From Bacteroidales bacterium (lineage in GTDB: Bacteria; Bacteroidota; Bacteroidia; Bacteroidales; WCHB1-69), in contig JAFXSR010000035.1 in the NCBI GenBank assembly GCA_017525505.1, positions 1 through 34,433 of the forward strand: 34,433 nucleotides of DNA, given 5' to 3'. A model generated the notes under the pieces. That model had not been told where the DNA came from. It searched no databases and saw only the letters and a list, made by a program, of their open reading frames with translations. Below are positions 30,298 to 34,433 of the stretch, piece by piece. Position numbers and translations under genes: made by a program. Each line of letters begins with the position of its first letter. Within the stretch, counting starts at the first letter, position 1.

Positions 30298-30624
30298 ATG
30301 GCAACACTGATAAAAGGCAAACAGATTAAGACCACCGACTTCATCAGGGGTGAATCATCGGTGGATTGGAACGACGACACCACCACGGCGTCGCAAAAAG
30401 CCATTGCGCAGCTGGTGTCCGACAGTTCCGACAAGCACTTCTCATTCGAGTGGCGCACTTACGAGACCTCTATTGTCATCTCTCACAACTTGGGCAAGAA
30501 ACCCGCTGTGACGGTTGTGGACACAGCCCATACGGAGATAATCTGCGATGTTACTTATCTTGACAATGACCGTGTGGAGCTGGGATTTTCGGCTCCTGTA
30601 CGCGGCACCGCATATTTCAACTGA
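30298..30624 (+). CDS. Small tail-tip or fibre protein
   Basis: A 108-residue beta-rich protein. DNDRVELGFSAPVRGTAYFN at the end and HFSFEWRTYETSIVISHNLG in the middle resemble a common small fibre-tip module in which a hydrophobic HNLGK-type turn recurs. It is tightly packed between fibre genes, so a structural role is likely. No named family is assigned. Confidence 0.55.
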   Translation: MATLIKGKQIKTTDFIRGESSVDWNDDTTTASQKAIAQLVSDSSDKHFSFEWRTYETSIVISHNLGKKPAVTVVDTAHTEIICDVTYLDNDRVELGFSAPVRGTAYFN

Positions 30625-30648
30625 TCACATTAATTAAAATCGAAAACA

Positions 30649-32499
30649 ATGGCAAAGAAATTTTTAACAGACATAGATTTGTCTAAAAATGAGCTGCTGA
30701 ACGCGGTCATGCAGAAACTCATTAACGCCCCACAGGATCCTAAGCAGGCCCAACTCTATTACGATACCGGCGACCTCATTATGTACCAGTATAACGGCAC
30801 GGAATGGCGTCCAGTGGGCAAAGTGTACGTGCAAGGCAATGGTATCTTGATTTCGGCATCGGACCAGGTGTCCGCCGATTTTGCCACCTCAAGCGAGGCT
30901 ACAGCGGGAACCTCTACCACCAAGGTGATGAGTCCATCGCTGGTTAAGGCGGTTATACAGACACTTGACGCTACCGGTTTCGCCGAGGGAGCCATCACGG
31001 AAAACGGTGCATCCATAACCATTTATGGACTGAAGGAGACGGACGGCAAGCTGCAGAAAGACGCCAACAATAATCTGGTGATAAAAATTGACAGTAACCA
31101 GCCCTATGATGCCAATGACAATCCGATTGCCACTAAAAAGACGGTGACCTCCATGGGGACATCCAAGACCGTCACGTTGGAGGAGGGTAATGAAAGTGCG
31201 ACAACGCTGACATCTTACACGCTCAAGCAGGGAGGAACCACCGTTGGTACCATCAATATCCCGAAGTTTCTCGTCGTAAAAAGTGGTGTAATAGTTACAG
31301 GTACATGGAACGGCACAAGCTTTACCGAGGACTCCACCCAGCCAGGCAGCGGCAGTGGCAAGGCGCTCAAGTTGGTGCTCAACGACAGTGGCGACTCTGG
31401 CACAGATGATGATGTGCTGTACATCAATGTCGCCGACCTGTGCGATGTATATACAGCGGGAGTGGGTGTCACCATTACTGCCGGTAATGTTGTCAAGGTA
31501 AAACTTAAAAGCGAGACAGCGCACACTGCCTCGTCGGCCGAGCCATCCAACACCGCAGGCCGTCAATATGCTGTGGGCGTTGATGCCGATGGAAATCTCT
31601 CTGTTAACGTGCCATGGACAGACACCACATACACCAATGCAAAACTCGGACAAGGCTATGGCACATGCACAACTGCAGAGGCAACCACCGCCAAATCGGT
31701 AACACTGTCATCCTATGCACTGGTGACAGGCGGTGTCGTCGCCGTAAAGTTTACTAACGCCGTGCCCGCCAATGCGACCATGAATATCAACTCGAAGGGT
31801 GCGAAGAGCATTTTCTACAAAGGATCCGCCATCACAGCCGGCATCATCAAGGCCGGTGATGTGGCGTTCTTCATGTTCGACGGCACACAATACCACCTTC
31901 TCGGCACTGACCGATCAGCGAAGAATGCTGTTGTGGGAGCCTCCGTATCCGGGAAAGTTATCACCTTCACCTATGCCGACGGCTCCACCAGTACTGTCAC
32001 CACGCAAGACACCGTTTACACGCATCCTGCCGGCAGTGCGGCCAGCAAGACCGGGGTTCCCACTGCCAACCAGGCTCCCGGCTTCGGTGGCACATTCAAG
32101 GTTAATCAGGTTAGCACTGACTCCACTTCCCACGTCTCTGCTGTGACGGAGCGTACCATCACCATACCAGACACGGAGGCCACGCGGTCGGCCAAGGGCC
32201 TTATGAGCGCCGCCGACAAGGCCAAACTTGACAGTGTCAACAAAATACCCGCCAGCTATCAGATCGCCAACCCCTCTCTCACGCCATCGAATGGTGTGGC
32301 CACGTGGCAAATTACAGCTACGCAAATCGGGGGTGATGATCCCACCTCCGCGATATTGATCTTACGTGACAGTAATGGCAACGAGGTGATTGCCGACGTG
32401 GCATATAGCTCTGCAGGCATAACGGTATCCATCAACGCTTCGACAACAATTGCCGCTGGCGCATATACGGCATTAATCCAGTGTCAACATACGGTATGA
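30649..32499 (+). CDS. Large tail fibre protein
   Basis: A 616-residue protein, low in charge and rich in T, S, G, A and N, typical of trimeric fibres. The N-terminus FLTDIDLSKNELLNAVMQKL, then DPKQAQLYYDTGDLIMYQYN, is a known fibre attachment style. Residues about 325-425 form a module (GQGYGTCTTAEATTAKSVTL ... NINSKGAKSIF ... AITAGIIKAGDVAFFMFDGT) duplicated in the gene at 32759. The C-terminus includes LMSAADKAKLDSVNKIP, a common fibre repeat. It probably contacts the host surface. It overlaps the next gene by 4 bases. Confidence 0.75.
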   Translation: MAKKFLTDIDLSKNELLNAVMQKLINAPQDPKQAQLYYDTGDLIMYQYNGTEWRPVGKVYVQGNGILISASDQVSADFATSSEATAGTSTTKVMSPSLVKAVIQTLDATGFAEGAITENGASITIYGLKETDGKLQKDANNNLVIKIDSNQPYDANDNPIATKKTVTSMGTSKTVTLEEGNESATTLTSYTLKQGGTTVGTINIPKFLVVKSGVIVTGTWNGTSFTEDSTQPGSGSGKALKLVLNDSGDSGTDDDVLYINVADLCDVYTAGVGVTITAGNVVKVKLKSETAHTASSAEPSNTAGRQYAVGVDADGNLSVNVPWTDTTYTNAKLGQGYGTCTTAEATTAKSVTLSSYALVTGGVVAVKFTNAVPANATMNINSKGAKSIFYKGSAITAGIIKAGDVAFFMFDGTQYHLLGTDRSAKNAVVGASVSGKVITFTYADGSTSTVTTQDTVYTHPAGSAASKTGVPTANQAPGFGGTFKVNQVSTDSTSHVSAVTERTITIPDTEATRSAKGLMSAADKAKLDSVNKIPASYQIANPSLTPSNGVATWQITATQIGGDDPTSAILILRDSNGNEVIADVAYSSAGITVSINASTTIAAGAYTALIQCQHTV

Positions 32500-32756
32500 G
32501 ATATCTTACAAACCAACATTACAGTTACAACCAGCTCAAAGAGGTAGCCGCCCCTACCGAGGCCACGGATGCAGCCAACAAGGCATACGTTGACCAGGCG
32601 GTGGCCAATGCCGGCGGTGGTGGTGGAGGCAGCCCCGCAACCTTGGCTGTGACCGATCTTGGCCAAGGGCGGGTGATGCTCTCAGCTGTTAACACCCCTT
32701 CGGTATTGACCGTAACTGACAACAACAACGGATATGTATCATTATCACTGACATAG
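32496..32756 (+). CDS. Small fibre-type protein
   Basis: An 86-residue protein, coupled to the preceding fibre gene (ATGA at 32496). It contains the fibre repeat APTEATDAANKAYVDQAVAN, a glycine run (GGGGGG) and a short beta domain. It may be a detached fibre tip or a linker subunit. Starts at 32481 or before lie inside the previous gene and are rejected. Confidence 0.6.
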   Translation: MRYLTNQHYSYNQLKEVAAPTEATDAANKAYVDQAVANAGGGGGGSPATLAVTDLGQGRVMLSAVNTPSVLTVTDNNNGYVSLSLT

Positions 32757-32758
32757 AC

Positions 32759-33886
32759 ATGGCAAACATAAATACTAGCAAAATTAACATAGGCGAGGAT
32801 GACCTGATATTGCAGGATGCTGATTTGCGGAGCAGGATGGTTGCATCCTTTCAGGCATCGCCGGACAATGACCATTATCCGACGGAGAAGCTGGTAAAAG
32901 ACGCTATTGACGCTATTGACGCAAAAATGCCGGCGATACCGTATAACGTTATTGACAGCAGCAGTACATCAACCGTAAAAACAGCCACGGTTGCGGGTGT
33001 GACAGCTTTGTATGATGGACTGATGGTATATCTGAAAAACAACAATGTCGCCTCCGCATCGGGTTGCACTCTCAACATCAACAATCTTGGTGCCAAACCT
33101 ATTTATCTTTCGACCACAGGTGCCGCCATCACATCACATATCAGCAAAAATTACACATTCCTATTTGTGTATAACGCATCACGTATATCAGGCGGTTGCT
33201 GGGACCTGCTGGTTGGATATGACAGCAACACCACGTATGCCAACTATTCGCTCGGGCATGGTTATGGTACCTGTGCAACTGCGGAGGCGACAGTCGCAAA
33301 AGTTGTGACATTGGCCAGCTACTCACTAGCCACAGGAGGCACTGTGGCAGTACGCTTTGATTATGCGGTGCCGGCAGCTGCAACAATGAATATCAACTCC
33401 AAGGGGGCAAAGGCTATATATTACCGAGAAGCGGCCATTACAGCCGGCATCATCAAAGCCGGTGACATAGCTACCTTTATCTATAACGGCACAAACTACA
33501 TATTGCTGGCAATAGATCGATGTGCCGCGGAGGGTGGTGCTTCGGACCATAATTTCACGCACACTACCAATCAGGCTGTCAGCGGGTCTGTAACTGTCAC
33601 ATACGCCGCCAACACCAGAGGCTCAAGGATGGTGTCTGCATCTGCTGACCTGAGTGTATCATTTGCTGTCAACAATGGATCGGACAACTATTTGTGGGTG
33701 AAGAATACAGGTTCGGTAGATATTGAAATACTTATCAATTCGGTAACCTGGAACGGCAACACTGTCTCTAATGTGTACATACCCGACACAGATATCGTTG
33801 TAAAAGCCGGGCATGTTTGCGAAATCGGCATTGTTTGCAACGCTGACGGGGCTTTCATTACTTCAAGGAGTGATTTATCATTATAA
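32759..33886 (+). CDS. Second tail fibre protein with repeated modules
   Basis: A 375-residue protein. It carries a copy of the module found in the 616-residue fibre (HGYGTCATAEATVAKVVTLA ... NINSKGAKAIY ... AITAGIIKAGDIATFIYNGT, about residues 160-255), and a more diverged copy just before it (ATVAGVTALYDGLMVYLKNN ... LNINNLGAKPIYLSTTGAAI, about 75-155). The C-terminal 100 residues form a small beta domain (VWATYLWVKNTG-like fold, VTWNGNTVSNVYIPDTDIVV). A receptor-binding role is inferred. Confidence 0.7.
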   Translation: MANINTSKINIGEDDLILQDADLRSRMVASFQASPDNDHYPTEKLVKDAIDAIDAKMPAIPYNVIDSSSTSTVKTATVAGVTALYDGLMVYLKNNNVASASGCTLNINNLGAKPIYLSTTGAAITSHISKNYTFLFVYNASRISGGCWDLLVGYDSNTTYANYSLGHGYGTCATAEATVAKVVTLASYSLATGGTVAVRFDYAVPAAATMNINSKGAKAIYYREAAITAGIIKAGDIATFIYNGTNYILLAIDRCAAEGGASDHNFTHTTNQAVSGSVTVTYAANTRGSRMVSASADLSVSFAVNNGSDNYLWVKNTGSVDIEILINSVTWNGNTVSNVYIPDTDIVVKAGHVCEIGIVCNADGAFITSRSDLSL

Positions 33887-33903
33887 AATAAAACTATCGT
33901 AAT

Positions 33904-34407
33904 ATGGCAATTTTAGATATAGACAAGTACTATTATTTCAAACTAAGGAATGGGGAACCTTATCAGATTAAGGTAGAGTTGTTTCCAATCAACACAATTA
34001 TAATGCGTAACTTTGTGGAGATGACTGCCGAGCAGAGGGAGTTTTATCTTGCTAATCCCACAGCAACAGTCATGGAAGTGTGGAATTGTGAGATTACACC
34101 ACCTTATGTGCCTCCAACTCCTGATGTGCAGGACTATGCTGCACAGAAAGTCAAGGAGCTCAAGGATGCCTGCTATGCTTCTGTGAGTGTGTCAGACCTT
34201 GAATTTTCGATGGCTATTGACAAGACCGAGAATATCACTGCTGACAGTTACTATTCACTTGTTGATGCAAGACAGGTTGTCAGTGATTTCCGTGCACAAA
34301 GCAAAAAGGCAATGACTGTATATGACACTTACAAACCTCAGATTGAGGCAGCAAGTACCATTGAGGCTATTGACACTTTGTATAACACAGCAATAGAACA
34401 GTTATGA
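33904..34407 (+). CDS. Tail fibre accessory / assembly-type protein
   Basis: A 167-residue protein. An N-terminal domain (about 1-60) is followed by a proline linker (EITPPYVPPTPDV) and a helical C-terminus (AAQKVKELKDACYASVSVSD ... YKPQIEAASTIEAIDTLYNT). The two-part plan and place after fibre genes resemble DUF4376-like fibre chaperones. It overlaps the next, truncated gene by 4 bases. Confidence 0.5.
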   Translation: MAILDIDKYYYFKLRNGEPYQIKVELFPINTIIMRNFVEMTAEQREFYLANPTATVMEVWNCEITPPYVPPTPDVQDYAAQKVKELKDACYASVSVSDLEFSMAIDKTENITADSYYSLVDARQVVSDFRAQSKKAMTVYDTYKPQIEAASTIEAIDTLYNTAIEQL

Positions 34408-34433
34408 GAAGAGAACATGAATTAGAACAATCA
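34404..34433 (+). CDS. Unknown gene cut by the right edge
   Basis: An ATG overlapping the stop codon of the previous gene opens a frame (MRREHELEQS) that runs off the window. Too short to identify. Confidence 0.4.
   Translation, partial: MRREHELEQS

Noticed and set aside
30889..31653. A 254-residue minus-strand frame in the fibre gene
   Set aside because: Shadow of the fibre coding strand with no recognisable protein pattern or promoter.

Overview
The window looks like the interior of a temperate siphovirus (prophage or phage genome) of a Bacteroides-type host. Many gene starts are preceded by the Bacteroidota sigma -7 box TAnnTTTG (for example at 2096, 3186, 14140, 15501, 16246, 21827, 23205 and 23663). 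Most genes are packed head to tail on the plus strand, often with 4-base ATGA overlaps, and several are recognisable phage structural genes. No integrase, repressor or attachment site is visible, so both ends of the element lie outside the window. Both edges cut a gene.

Layout. 2-1631: the end of a replication module (P-loop helicase/primase-type ATPase and a small protein), closed by a strong terminator. 1785-2000: an AT-rich array of about fourteen TGTAAC repeats, a candidate origin or operator. 2119-6515: two unknown proteins, a ClpP-type prohead protease fused to a coiled-coil scaffold, the major capsid protein with a repetitive C-terminal tail, and a probable tail-tube protein with an Ig/FN3-like domain. 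6625-12407: small unknown genes, probable small terminase, a DUF4417-like protein, a CdiA-like nuclease domain protein, an adenine methyltransferase and the large terminase. 12454-13994: a minus-strand three-gene cargo operon. 14303-15206: three small plus-strand genes behind a structured RNA leader. 15529-16192: a HigB/HigA toxin-antitoxin pair. 16272-21775: portal, head-tail connector, a membrane-anchored coiled coil, amidase endolysin and tail-completion/chaperone candidates. 21879-23089: a second three-gene cargo cassette. 23360-24119: small genes and a second copy of the structured RNA. 24187-34433: tape measure, distal tail protein, fibre proteins and a fibre accessory protein, running off the right edge.

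The structural genes would build a long-tailed virion; the 1386-residue tape measure implies a tail of roughly 200 nm. The accessory genes sit in the gaps between structural blocks as self-contained transcription units, several with their own promoter and terminator. Five read on the minus strand or against the late operon: two non-coding RNA-like units (6790-6893 and 9760-9868), a tiny membrane peptide (24033-24148), and the three-gene operon.

The best candidates for something undescribed are these. First, a structured RNA found twice (about 14202-14279 and 23261-23339), with compensatory changes, a terminator-like closing stem, and flanking direct repeats whose sequence is specific to each locus. 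Second, the two three-gene cargo cassettes of unknown function. Third, the two related single-helix peptides encoded on opposite strands beside a broken copy of the tape-measure start. All family names come from reading motifs by eye; no database search was possible.
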